Assembly: GCA_944800085.1 (NCBI GenBank)
Contig: CALYLO010000003.1
Location: 186,001 to 250,000 of the forward strand
DNA: 64,000 bases
DNA from: Paenibacillus melissococcoides
GTDB lineage: Bacteria; Bacillota; Bacilli; Paenibacillales; Paenibacillaceae
Direction: 5' to 3'
Shown here: positions 7,393 through 15,777 of the stretch, piece after piece
Position numbering within the stretch: the stretch's first letter is position 1
Layout: the number at the start of each line of letters is the position of its first letter
Program-made: the position numbers and the translations under genes
Notes under the pieces: model-generated
What the model was told of the DNA's origin: nothing
Databases searched by the model: none
Seen by the model: the letters and a program-made list of their open reading frames with translations, nothing else

Positions 7393-9324
7393 ATGGTAAT
7401 TCATTTGTGGCATGTGAAGAAATATTATGGGGCCGAGCTGGTGCTCTCTGATGTGTCGTTCGAGATTGGGGAAACGGAGAAGGTCGGCCTGATCGGACGG
7501 AACGGCACGGGCAAGACGACGGTACTGCGGCTGCTGGACAGAGCTTCGGTTCCTGACGAGGGAGAACTGTTCATCCGCAAAGGCGCGACGGTCGGCCTGC
7601 TCGCCCAGGTGCCGTCGGCCGGGGACGGAGCGACCGTCTATGATGCGCTGGCCGAAGGCTTTGAACAGGTGAGGTGCTGGGAACGCGAGATGAAGGAGCT
7701 GGAGGTGAAGATGTCCGATCCTTCCGTCTGCGCGGACGAACGGGCCATGCAGCTCCTGCTGAACCAGTACGGACAGATTATGGAGCGGTTCGAGCAAGCG
7801 GGGGGCTATGAGATGGAGGCTTCGATTCGGCGGGTGGCCGCTGGCATGGGGATTGGCGCCGGGCAGTTCGGGCGGCCGTTCGCCTCGCTCTCGGGCGGAG
7901 AGAAGACGAAGGTCGGCCTCGCGGCTCTGCTGCTGAAGCGGCCGGATATTCTGCTGCTTGACGAGCCGACGAACCATCTCGATATGGCGGCGATCGAATG
8001 GCTGGAGACGTTCCTCGGGTCTTATCCCGGCGTCGTGGTCGTCGTGTCCCATGACCGGTATTTCCTCGATCGGGTCGTCGGCAAGATTATCGAGATCGAA
8101 GACGGCGAAGCCTTCGTCTACCATACGGATTATTCCGGCTACCAGAAGGAAAAAGAGGAGCGTCTGCTCCAGCAATTTGCCGATTATCAGGAGCAGCAGA
8201 AGAAGATCAAAAAGATGCAGGAGACGATCAAGCAGCTGATCGAATGGGGCAACCGCGCCAATCCGCCGAACCCTGGCTTCCACCGCCGGGCGGCCTCGAT
8301 GCAGAAAGCGCTGGACCGTATGGTCAAGATTAAGCGCCCGATTCTGGAACGGCGCGCGATGGACCTGACGCTGACGCAGGAGGACCGCTCCGGCAAGCAG
8401 GTGATCCTGCTGGATCGCGTCTCCAAATCGTTCGGCGAGCGGAAGCTGCTGCGCGCGACGAGCGCGCTGCTGCTGTACGGCGAGCGCGTCGCCTTGATGG
8501 GCGGCAACGGCGCGGGCAAAAGCACGCTGATGAAGATGATTATCGGCGGGATTCCTTACGACGAGGGCGAGATTCGGCTTGGCTCCCGCGTGGACATCGG
8601 CTATCTGGCCCAGGAGGAAGCCCCGCCGCCAGACGATTCCACTGTGCTGCGTTATTTCTGCGACGCCTTGGCGATGGAAGAAGGGGAAGCGCGGGGCGAA
8701 CTGGCCCGCTTCCTGTTCTATGGCTCCGACGTGTTCAAGCGGGTGTCCCAGTTGTCCGGCGGCGAATGGAGCCGGCTGCGCCTGGCGCTGCTGATGTACC
8801 GGAAGCCGAACCTGCTGCTCCTTGACGAGCCGACCAACCATTTGGATATCGACTCGCGGGAGGCGCTGGAGGAAGCCTTGGATTCGTTCCCCGGCACGCT
8901 GCTTGTCATCTCGCATGACCGCTACTTCATGAATCGTGTCGTGCAGAAGCTGTGGCTGCTGGAGCAGGCGGAGCTGACCGTTCATCTCGGCAATTACGAG
9001 GAATGCCGGGAGAAGCTGCAGGCGCTGCTGCAGAGCTCCGCCGCGGCGGCGATCCCGGCAGAGCCGGAGCGGCCGCAGGTTGATCGGAAGCCGGCGGAAC
9101 GGAAGGCAGGCTCCAAGCCTCCCAAGCCGGCAAGGCGGTGGGAGGAGGAGATTGCGGCGGCCGAGGAGCGGCTGCGCCTGCTGGAGGAGGAGATGGCCCG
9201 GCTGTCCGCAAGCCCGGCGGAGGAGGCGGAATGTCCCAAGCTGCTGAGTGAGCAGTCCCGGCTGCGGCAGAAGCTGGATGAGCTGTACCGCGAGTGGATG
9301 GAAGCGGAGGAATCGTTAGACTAA
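7393..9324 (+). CDS. ABC-F family ATPase (two ABC domains)
   Basis: This soluble 643-residue protein has two nucleotide-binding domains and no membrane part. Domain 1 has GRNGTGKTT, LSGGEKTK and LLLDEPTNHLD; domain 2 has GGNGAGKST, LSGGEWSR and LLLDEPTNHLDID with SHDRYF. A charged linker lies between, and a C-terminal Glu/Arg-rich coiled coil follows. ABC-F proteins bind the ribosome (translation factors or antibiotic protection). ATG 7393 sits nine bases after GGAGGAGG, better than the in-frame TTG at 7387. Which subgroup (Uup, YdiF or resistance type) cannot be decided by eye. Confidence 0.92.
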   Translation: MVIHLWHVKKYYGAELVLSDVSFEIGETEKVGLIGRNGTGKTTVLRLLDRASVPDEGELFIRKGATVGLLAQVPSAGDGATVYDALAEGFEQVRCWEREMKELEVKMSDPSVCADERAMQLLLNQYGQIMERFEQAGGYEMEASIRRVAAGMGIGAGQFGRPFASLSGGEKTKVGLAALLLKRPDILLLDEPTNHLDMAAIEWLETFLGSYPGVVVVVSHDRYFLDRVVGKIIEIEDGEAFVYHTDYSGYQKEKEERLLQQFADYQEQQKKIKKMQETIKQLIEWGNRANPPNPGFHRRAASMQKALDRMVKIKRPILERRAMDLTLTQEDRSGKQVILLDRVSKSFGERKLLRATSALLLYGERVALMGGNGAGKSTLMKMIIGGIPYDEGEIRLGSRVDIGYLAQEEAPPPDDSTVLRYFCDALAMEEGEARGELARFLFYGSDVFKRVSQLSGGEWSRLRLALLMYRKPNLLLLDEPTNHLDIDSREALEEALDSFPGTLLVISHDRYFMNRVVQKLWLLEQAELTVHLGNYEECREKLQALLQSSAAAAIPAEPERPQVDRKPAERKAGSKPPKPARRWEEEIAAAEERLRLLEEEMARLSASPAEEAECPKLLSEQSRLRQKLDELYREWMEAEESLD

Positions 9325-9326
9325 GC

Positions 9327-9390
9327 AAAAGGAAGGATATCGGGCAAAATGGAGAGCGGCTGGTCCCTCTTCCCCCGATCCTTCCTTTTT
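9327..9390. terminator. Bidirectional terminator
   Basis: AAAAGGAAGGAT and ATCCTTCCTTTT pair, with an inner CGGG/CCCG, between the convergent ABC-F and DinB genes. Confidence 0.85.
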
Positions 9391-9394
9391 GTTT

Positions 9395-9859
9395 TTACAG
9401 GGGAAATGGCAGTTCCTTCACCCTGAGCATGCGGGCGTACACGAAGAGCTGTCCTTTGTGATGAATCTCGTGATCGATGACGAGCCGGACGAGCTTGCTG
9501 CGCGGCCCGTCCAGATTCGGGAATGGCGAATGGTAGACCGTCTCCAGATCTTCAGCGGTCAAGGTCCTGAATATCCCGGCCGTGCTCGCGGTCCACTCTT
9601 GCACGATGCGGCGCACTTCCTTCATCGATGGGCACTCGACGGTCGGCGGCATGCCGATCTGTCCCTCTCCCGTCTTGGCCAGCCTGATAAACATATCGGC
9701 GGAAGCGCCGATATGCTGAGCCAGTGCGCTTACCGTCATCGCCCCGTCCCACGGCGCGAAGTTGGCGTGTTGGTCCGGAATGGCCAGCAACAGCTTTTCC
9801 AGTATCGTCCGCTGCTTCATCCACGCCTCCAGCAATGCTTCCGTCTGCTGCATTCTCAT
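9395..9859 (-). CDS. DinB-family protein
   Basis: This 154-residue four-helix DinB/YfiT-type protein has the metal-binding histidines in LAQHIG and DHEIHHKGQ. Such proteins are small metal-dependent enzymes, some of them thiol transferases; the substrate here is unknown. GGAGGGTG precedes ATG 9859; a second ATG at 9853 is also possible. It is divergent from the AraC-type regulator at 10016, which may control it. Confidence 0.88.
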   Translation of the reverse strand: MRMQQTEALLEAWMKQRTILEKLLLAIPDQHANFAPWDGAMTVSALAQHIGASADMFIRLAKTGEGQIGMPPTVECPSMKEVRRIVQEWTASTAGIFRTLTAEDLETVYHSPFPNLDGPRSKLVRLVIDHEIHHKGQLFVYARMLRVKELPFPL

Positions 9860-10015
9860 TCACCCTCCATAATCATTTGATTTGCGACCTATTCTATCAC
9901 TTGCTAACATGGGAACTATAGCAGAATATCATGAATTGGTCTTGTAAAAATGCGACAAATTCGACAAATGCGATGCGCGAATACCGAGTTTTATTTTGCA
10001 ACGGGAGCGTGAACG

Positions 10016-10840
10016 ATGGATACGAAGCCGAACCGCGAGCCGGACGTCAGAGGCATGCTGTATGCCGCAGCCGGCGAACAGAAATTCCGCATTACCCGCC
10101 ATCTGCCGGCGCCTGATCTTCGTCATGCCGTCAAGCACTATTGGATGATTGCCTGGGATTTGCGAGGCCAGCCGCCCTATGTGCAGGAGGTGCTTCAGCA
10201 TCCCGGGGTGAACCTGGTGTTCGAGCGGGATAACACGGCCGTGTACGGCATTGTGAGCGGAAGATCCCAGCGTGTGCTTGAAGGGCAGGGACGGGTAGCC
10301 GGGGTGCTCTTCCAGCCTGGGGGATTTTATCCCTTGTACCGCGAGCCGATGTCCCGCCTCGCCGGACGAACGCTGCCCTTCCGCGACGTGTTCGGGACGG
10401 ACAGCGGCCCGATGGAGCAAGCGTTGTTCACGCTAGAGGACGGAGAGGCGATGAGCCGCATCATTGACGGGTTCCTGCGCGAACGGCTGCCGGAAGCGGA
10501 TGACAACGTGAAGCTCGTCAACCGGATCATCGAGACGGTCGTGGACAGCCGGGACATTACCCGCGTCCAGGAGCTGGCGGAGCGGTTCTCGCTTCATACG
10601 CGCTCGCTGCAGCGCTTGTTCCTGCACTATGTCGGCGTATCGCCGAAATGGGTCATCCAGCGCAGCCGCATTCACGAGGCGGCAGGGATGGCGGCCGCCG
10701 GCGCCGTGCCGGATTGGGCTGCCCTGGCGGCGGATCTGGGCTATCACGATCAGGCCCATTTCATCAAGGATTTCAAGGCATTCGTCGGCGTGTCGCCGGA
10801 GGAGTACGCCAGGAAGCTCCGCCATCCGGAGCAGAGATGA
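10016..10840 (+). CDS. AraC-family transcriptional regulator
   Basis: This 274-residue protein has an N-terminal sensor region (about residues 1-150, with the PGVNLVFE and GVLFQPGGFYPL pattern of the DUF6597-type domain) and two C-terminal helix-turn-helix units (RVQELAERFSLHTRSLQRLF, then DLGYHDQAHFIKDFKAFVG). GGGAG precedes ATG 10016. It is divergent from dinB with about 155 bases between them, so it plausibly controls that gene or itself. The ligand is unknown. Confidence 0.9.
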   Translation: MDTKPNREPDVRGMLYAAAGEQKFRITRHLPAPDLRHAVKHYWMIAWDLRGQPPYVQEVLQHPGVNLVFERDNTAVYGIVSGRSQRVLEGQGRVAGVLFQPGGFYPLYREPMSRLAGRTLPFRDVFGTDSGPMEQALFTLEDGEAMSRIIDGFLRERLPEADDNVKLVNRIIETVVDSRDITRVQELAERFSLHTRSLQRLFLHYVGVSPKWVIQRSRIHEAAGMAAAGAVPDWAALAADLGYHDQAHFIKDFKAFVGVSPEEYARKLRHPEQR

Positions 10841-11050
10841 GCAAGAGAGATGACATAGCTGTACGGAGGGATGGAGGAGTTGTCGAGTTCCTGGGGCAGC
10901 GATGGCGGGTCATCTATATGGGATATTGAGCAAAAGGCCCCGTGTATGCCTGACCGCATAGAATATTAAGCAAAAGGCCGAGATATGAGAGCAAGAGAGA
11001 CGACATAGCTCTACGGAGCAGACACTGAGAGCAAGAGGGTGAGCTAGCTA
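10839..11050. repeat. Degenerate direct repeats after the AraC gene
   Basis: A 29-base motif beginning GAGCAAGAGAGAYGACATAG occurs at 10839-10867 and 10989-11017, with a weaker third copy from about 11028. A second motif (RATATTRAGCAAAAGGCC) also occurs twice. Nothing here looks coding. Confidence 0.55.
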
Positions 11051-11062
11051 TAGCGTGAGGAT

Positions 11063-11426
11063 GGGGGTGTCTCACAGGCACTGCAAAATGATGGAGATGA
11101 CGAGGTAACAGAGAATGCGGATGCGGGAAAAACGGCGGTGCAAACTGGTGGAAGATGGATGAAGCAGTGAAATGCTGCGTGGATGCATCAATTTCTGCTC
11201 TTTAAGCCGCTACTTGATGAAATTCCTGCAAAATTACATGATGTTCATCGATTTTTGTCTTTTATCGATTGGATAGCCAGAAATTGATGCCGTTTTGCAG
11301 GATTCCCTGTAACGGAGTACACGTCATAAAGGAAAGCTGCAGTTTTGCAGTCTTCGGCGAGTCGAGCTTTGAGAATCAGGGGGGGGCTGTCTCACTGTAG
11401 TGAAATACTACTTTTGGGACACCCCC
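11063..11426 (+). repeat. MITE-like repeat, full copy B
   Basis: This 364-base non-coding element starts GGGGGTGTCTCA and ends TGGGACACCCCC, which are imperfect terminal inverted repeats. It matches 38986-39346 (inverted) along its whole length and 4421-4616 over its 3' half. The 3' end folds into a long hairpin. Confidence 0.8.
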
Positions 11427-11582
11427 ATCAGGGTACCTGACTCATCTGATCTATCAGACTCATCTGGTTCATCTGGTTCATCTGGTTTAACGGGAGTTCA
11501 TCTCTTGGCATGCCCAATAATACTGTAAAACTGCAGGATTAGGATACCCGAGTCAATGCCGAAATGGGATTCCTGCAAAACT

Positions 11583-13146
11583 CAGGCTGTTGGAAAACCC
11601 CTGTTTTTTACGAAGTAATATCAATGTAATATCATTTCGCTGGGAAAAAGTGGTGTTTGATGAGAGAGAATGGAGGGGGGATGGGGTCTTTGCTTTACCC
11701 CGCCCTTCTGGCGAGATGTGTGGCTATCTTTTTTATGTTCTGTGCAGTGGCTGTCATTAGCACTTGCTCCTGCACCTTGTCTCTTCCCCGAAACCGGCAA
11801 TAGCGAAGTCCATGGAGCACTTTGGCATCCGCGAAACTTCGCTCAATGGTTTGGGCGCGTAGGGCATAAACGGCTTTTCCGCTCTCACTCTGGAAGTTTT
11901 GAACTACTTTCTCTTTGTGTTCTTCCCAGATATGCCGTTGTATGGTGCGTTGTTTATTTTTGTTCTCGTTACACTTGCTCAATAATGGACAGGCAGCGCA
12001 TTGTTTGGGATCGGATTTATAATCTCTGAATCCTTTTCGTGTTGTGGTGCGGTACGTGAGTTCTTGCTGGTTTGGACAGATAAAAACATTCTTTTCTGCA
12101 TCATAATGAAATTTCTCTTTGGGAAATACACCGTGTTCACGGGTCGAACGCTCTGGAATAACTGCCGTGATGTTTAATTTGTTCGTACGGTAACAAACAT
12201 AGGCCGTCATGTAACCAGAGTCGAGTGCAACGGCCTCCAGCGACTTTTCCCAGCCAAACTCCTCTATTTGATGTAGTAGACGATCCACATAAACAACCGA
12301 ATCATTCACATTTCCAGGCGTAACGTAGCAGTCCGTAATCACGTTGTATTTATGATCTACGGTGCGGTGATCTAAATAATGAAACCCTTCCGGTTTTCCA
12401 TCCCGATTCAGGTTTCCGCTATCCGGATCTGTTAAGCTAACTTTTTGTTCCTTGGTTTCGGCCTCCTCTTTGGGAGGCAGTGGCTTTTTTCCAAAAGCGA
12501 CCCGATCCTCATTCACGGCTTGCTCCAGCTCTTGGAGATATTCATAAGGCGTACAAGTGACTTCTCGTTTCTCGTACCGTCCGTTATTGGCATTTGCCTT
12601 GATATGCGTGGAGTCGGTAAAGAGCAGCCGCCCTCCCACCATGTTGTGCTGAATCGCCTGCTGAACGATATTATCGAAGATATCTTGGAAGACGGTAGTA
12701 TCCTTAAACCGATTTTTCCGGTTCCAGCTAAAGATCGAATGGTCAGGCGCTTTGCCGGAAAGCCCGAGCCGTAAGAACCACCGAAAAGCCAGGGAATCGT
12801 TGACGACTCGCTCCAGTTCTCGCTCTGAGCGAATGTTATACAAGTAGCCGATCAGCAGCATTTTAAAGAACACAATGGGATCCACAGATGGTCGGCCGTT
12901 CGACTCGCTGTAGTAAGGACGCACAAGGTCCAAAATAAAGGTAAAATCAATATGTTTATCGATATGACGAAGCAAGTGATCAGGGGCAACCATATGCTCA
13001 AGACAAACCAGTTCATAGTCCAGTTGTGGGTTGGGATCATTCGTGTAAAGCATACAAACACCGCGCTTTCCATGGATTATGATAAGAATATTATACCAAA
13101 TTAACGCGGTGAATGGGTGATTAACATAGACTTTCTCAACACTCTG
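11583..13146 (-). mobile_element. IS1182-family insertion sequence, copy 2
   Basis: This element has the same length and ends as copy 1, in opposite orientation. It is flanked by AAAACT on both sides (11577-11582 and 13147-13152), a likely 6-bp target duplication within a CTGCAAAACTGCAG-like palindrome. Only a few base differences from copy 1 are visible, so the two are recent relatives. Confidence 0.9.
11695..13053 (-). CDS. IS1182-family DDE transposase, copy 2
   Basis: This 452-residue protein is the same as the protein at 2950-4308 except for Glu in HQIEEFGW and Ala in RRAG. The DDE residues are in DSTHIK, LDSGYMT and ERSFADAK. The ATG at 13053 sits inside the element with its own TATAAT upstream. 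Intact. Confidence 0.93.
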   Translation of the reverse strand: MLYTNDPNPQLDYELVCLEHMVAPDHLLRHIDKHIDFTFILDLVRPYYSESNGRPSVDPIVFFKMLLIGYLYNIRSERELERVVNDSLAFRWFLRLGLSGKAPDHSIFSWNRKNRFKDTTVFQDIFDNIVQQAIQHNMVGGRLLFTDSTHIKANANNGRYEKREVTCTPYEYLQELEQAVNEDRVAFGKKPLPPKEEAETKEQKVSLTDPDSGNLNRDGKPEGFHYLDHRTVDHKYNVITDCYVTPGNVNDSVVYVDRLLHQIEEFGWEKSLEAVALDSGYMTAYVCYRTNKLNITAVIPERSTREHGVFPKEKFHYDAEKNVFICPNQQELTYRTTTRKGFRDYKSDPKQCAACPLLSKCNENKNKQRTIQRHIWEEHKEKVVQNFQSESGKAVYALRAQTIERSFADAKVLHGLRYCRFRGRDKVQEQVLMTATAQNIKKIATHLARRAG

Positions 13147-13204
13147 AAAACTGCAGGAATTTTAGTCTTATCGATTAAAAATAAGAGAAATTCAGCGAAA
13201 AAGA

Positions 13205-14740
13205 CACTAGCGTTGCATAGAACCTGACATGAAGAAGACTTTAAACTCCAGATACGGAACTAATAATCATTATTTATATATATTTACAGTTTCTTTTTTC
13301 CTAGCAAAGCCAAAAGTCGATCTCCTACTAAACCATAGGAACATGTTACCATCAAATGTTAATATGCCATTATTACCTATTTAATCACCACTTTAACGGT
13401 CTTACATTGCTTTGGGTGTTTTCGTGGTCGACCACCCTTTCGTTTCTTCCGCCTGCCCTTCGAGTGCTTGGTTGGTTTGCGGTGCAGTGCCATCAAAAAT
13501 TGATCCCACGTTTTATTCATATAGACCCGAAGCAGCTTTAGAAATGACCATAGCGTTTGAGTGGTGTCAGCCTCCTTCCGGACCAACATGACTAAACCAT
13601 ATGCGATGAAGGCTAAAAAAATCTGGTTCCATACTGCCTCTGGATGGAAACTGTACAAATGGACTAAGCTCATATGTTGCTTCATCCATTTAAAGAATAA
13701 TTCAATCATCCAGCGGCGCCGATAAATCTCGCAGATTTGGGCTGCGGACTTATCCCAGACATTCGTAAGCACACGGTACTGGCGGTTCTTCTCATCGGTA
13801 TACTCCACTAACCGGAGCTGGGCTTCTATCACATGGCCTTCTTCATCCTTGTAGCTCACGATCACGTCAGCATCACGCACCACAGGCGTCGTTTCATCGA
13901 TCTCGTGCTCGCAGATGATCGCCGTCTTGTTGCTTTTCTTAATGCGTGCCACGAAGCGTAGATTATCATCCAGCCACTGCTTATAGTGACCATATGTGAT
14001 GTACCCGCGATCCAAAACATGAATGGCATCTTTATCGATCACCAGATCCAAAGCCACTTCGCTGTCAGCAACGCCTCGTGTGGAACAAACAATGTTTTCG
14101 GGATAGACGGTATCCGGGTCGCAAACAGCAAGTTTGGTGTGGATCTTTACCCCGTTGCTGTGTTTGGAGCAGTAGGCCCATTTTCCAGCGACATCAGGGA
14201 GTGTAAGTACCGTTGAATCGACAATGCTCAGTTTCCCGATGCCGGGGATACCCTGCTTCGGATAAAGTTGTTGCAAACGTTGTGTCACTTGAATCCATAG
14301 CTGCTGCAACACCGGTAAAGGCAACGCTCTGAGTGTACGTACGAGTTGGGAAGCGCTAATGGATTTCAAGTGGATCGCCTGCTGCAGCTGTTCGTTCGCA
14401 CGCAACGCGTTGCAGATATCTTCGAGGTCCGTGCGTTTATTCAATTGAGCATCAATGAGTAGTTTGATCGCTCTCACGAGTGTAAACTTTCGTCGATAAT
14501 TGAAGATTGGGAATTCGTCGTCCGAGAGCTGAATCAAATTTAGGCATTTACAAATGACGGTCTGATCTGGTATATTACCCATGGTCTTTTCTCCTTTTGG
14601 TGAGGGAATGGGTAACATGCCTATCCTTCAACATTAGGAGATTTTTTTATGAGTTACCAGATATAATCGATCAATAAATTGAAGAAAAAGTAATTAATGA
14701 GAAATATATTTTTCATGTCAGGTTTGGTGCAAGGCTAGTG
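13205..14740 (-). mobile_element. IS4-family insertion sequence, intact
   Basis: The terminal inverted repeats are CACTAGCGTTGCAT...ACCTGACATGAA on the left and its near-complement on the right. The 9-bp direct repeat CGAAAAAGA lies at 13196-13204 and 14741-14749, a clean target duplication. Length is 1536 bases. It landed 58 bases from IS1182 copy 2. Confidence 0.92.
13377..14582 (-). CDS. IS4-family transposase
   Basis: This 401-residue DDE transposase has IVDSTVL and HVLDRGYI for the two Asp regions, and a Y(2)R(3)E(6)K signature in YRRRWMIELFFKWMK. The C-terminus is very basic (KGRRKKRKGGRPRKHPK). ATG 14582 follows AAAGGAG by eight bases. An upstream in-frame ATG would add twelve residues but lacks a ribosome site. 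Intact. Confidence 0.93.
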   Translation of the reverse strand: MGNIPDQTVICKCLNLIQLSDDEFPIFNYRRKFTLVRAIKLLIDAQLNKRTDLEDICNALRANEQLQQAIHLKSISASQLVRTLRALPLPVLQQLWIQVTQRLQQLYPKQGIPGIGKLSIVDSTVLTLPDVAGKWAYCSKHSNGVKIHTKLAVCDPDTVYPENIVCSTRGVADSEVALDLVIDKDAIHVLDRGYITYGHYKQWLDDNLRFVARIKKSNKTAIICEHEIDETTPVVRDADVIVSYKDEEGHVIEAQLRLVEYTDEKNRQYRVLTNVWDKSAAQICEIYRRRWMIELFFKWMKQHMSLVHLYSFHPEAVWNQIFLAFIAYGLVMLVRKEADTTQTLWSFLKLLRVYMNKTWDQFLMALHRKPTKHSKGRRKKRKGGRPRKHPKQCKTVKVVIK

Positions 14741-14796
14741 CGAAAAAGATGCATCTACACAGGAATTTCATAAAATATAAGCTCAAACGCCTGAAA

Positions 14797-14817
14797 TTGC
14801 TGCAGCTACGCAGCATT
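14797..14817. repeat. REP-like GCTGCA hairpin
   Basis: TTGCTGCAGCTACGCAGCATT belongs to the same hairpin family as 2735-2806. Confidence 0.4.
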
Positions 14818-14898
14818 TTTGGGAGATCCCTCATCCCGGTGGAAGCCGCGCCCCCGAAGCGGTATCGGAGCGCATCCCTCCTGCTATCTGTTCCATGG

Positions 14899-15777
14899 CT
14901 AGCGCGGCCCTTGCCCTCCGTGTTCCAGAAATGGCTGAATCTTCGGGAATACGTTCAGCGCCGTCCGGTAGAATACATCTTCGTGATGCTCCGCCGGGAT
15001 CAGCTCCCGCACGAACCGGATGTAAGCCTCCAGGGGAGCGAGCGGCCAGTAGGTGCCGAACAGCAGCTTGTCGTAATGATCGCAATAGGTTACGGCATGC
15101 CGCAGATGAGCGAAGAACAGCGGCGAGTCCTTGAGCCGGTCGCAATTGGCGGTGTCGCCGACCATGAGGCCGGACAGATCGGCGAAGACGTTCCGGTTCT
15201 TGTAGACGACTTCCGCTCCGTCCAGCACCCAGGGATCGCCGAAGTGCGCCATCATGAAGTTGACGTTCCGGTGCGTGACGGCCACCTCGTCGATCGTCAA
15301 CGGATGCGAATATTTGAGCAGCCCGCGCTCCGAGTACGTATCGCCCGTATGGAACACGACCGGGACGCGATAGGCGGCGGCCAGCTCATAGACCGGCTGA
15401 TAGACGCTATCGCAGGCATAGAAGGGGTAATAACCCAGATAGATTTTGAGGCCCACGGCTTCCGGCTTCTGCAGATCGCGCTCCAGCGCTTCCAGCTCTT
15501 GCGTGCCGAGGCGATAAGGATTGATGCCCAGGCAATAGACGAGCTGGGGCGGCAGCGCCTCCACCAGGTCGAGCCCCATCGGGGTCGCGGCGTCCTCGTC
15601 CGGGAACCCTCCCGGCTTCGTCTCGGTCAGCCCCATGCCAATGCCGAGCACGACATCGTTGTCGCGGTATTCCTTCAGAATCCCGTCCAGGCTATAATCA
15701 ACGAATGATTTCTCCGCGGCGGTCGATTTGAACTCCTGGATATGGGACAGATGCATATGGGCGTCAATGATCTTCAT
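14899..15777 (-). CDS. Amidohydrolase (Amidohydrolase_2 type)
   Basis: This 292-residue TIM-barrel metal hydrolase has DAHMH at residues 5-9, VVFHTGD and MMAHFGDPW, the metal-site pattern of the Amidohydrolase_2 family. The substrate is unknown. ATG 15777 is chosen because GGAAGG lies seven bases upstream; ATG 15783 sits on the ribosome site itself. The start overlaps the end of the upstream acetyltransferase-fusion gene by 14 bases, so the two form an operon and probably act together. Confidence 0.85.
   Translation of the reverse strand: MKIIDAHMHLSHIQEFKSTAAEKSFVDYSLDGILKEYRDNDVVLGIGMGLTETKPGGFPDEDAATPMGLDLVEALPPQLVYCLGINPYRLGTQELEALERDLQKPEAVGLKIYLGYYPFYACDSVYQPVYELAAAYRVPVVFHTGDTYSERGLLKYSHPLTIDEVAVTHRNVNFMMAHFGDPWVLDGAEVVYKNRNVFADLSGLMVGDTANCDRLKDSPLFFAHLRHAVTYCDHYDKLLFGTYWPLAPLEAYIRFVRELIPAEHHEDVFYRTALNVFPKIQPFLEHGGQGPR

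Noticed and set aside
7312..8985. 557-codon minus-strand frame opposite the ABC-F gene
   Set aside because: Composition is that of an antisense shadow in G+C-rich coding DNA, and the opposite strand has clear ABC motifs.
2857..13146. Functional composite transposon formed by the two IS1182 copies
   Set aside because: No outer target duplication joins the two ends, and copy 2 has its own duplication, which points to independent insertion.
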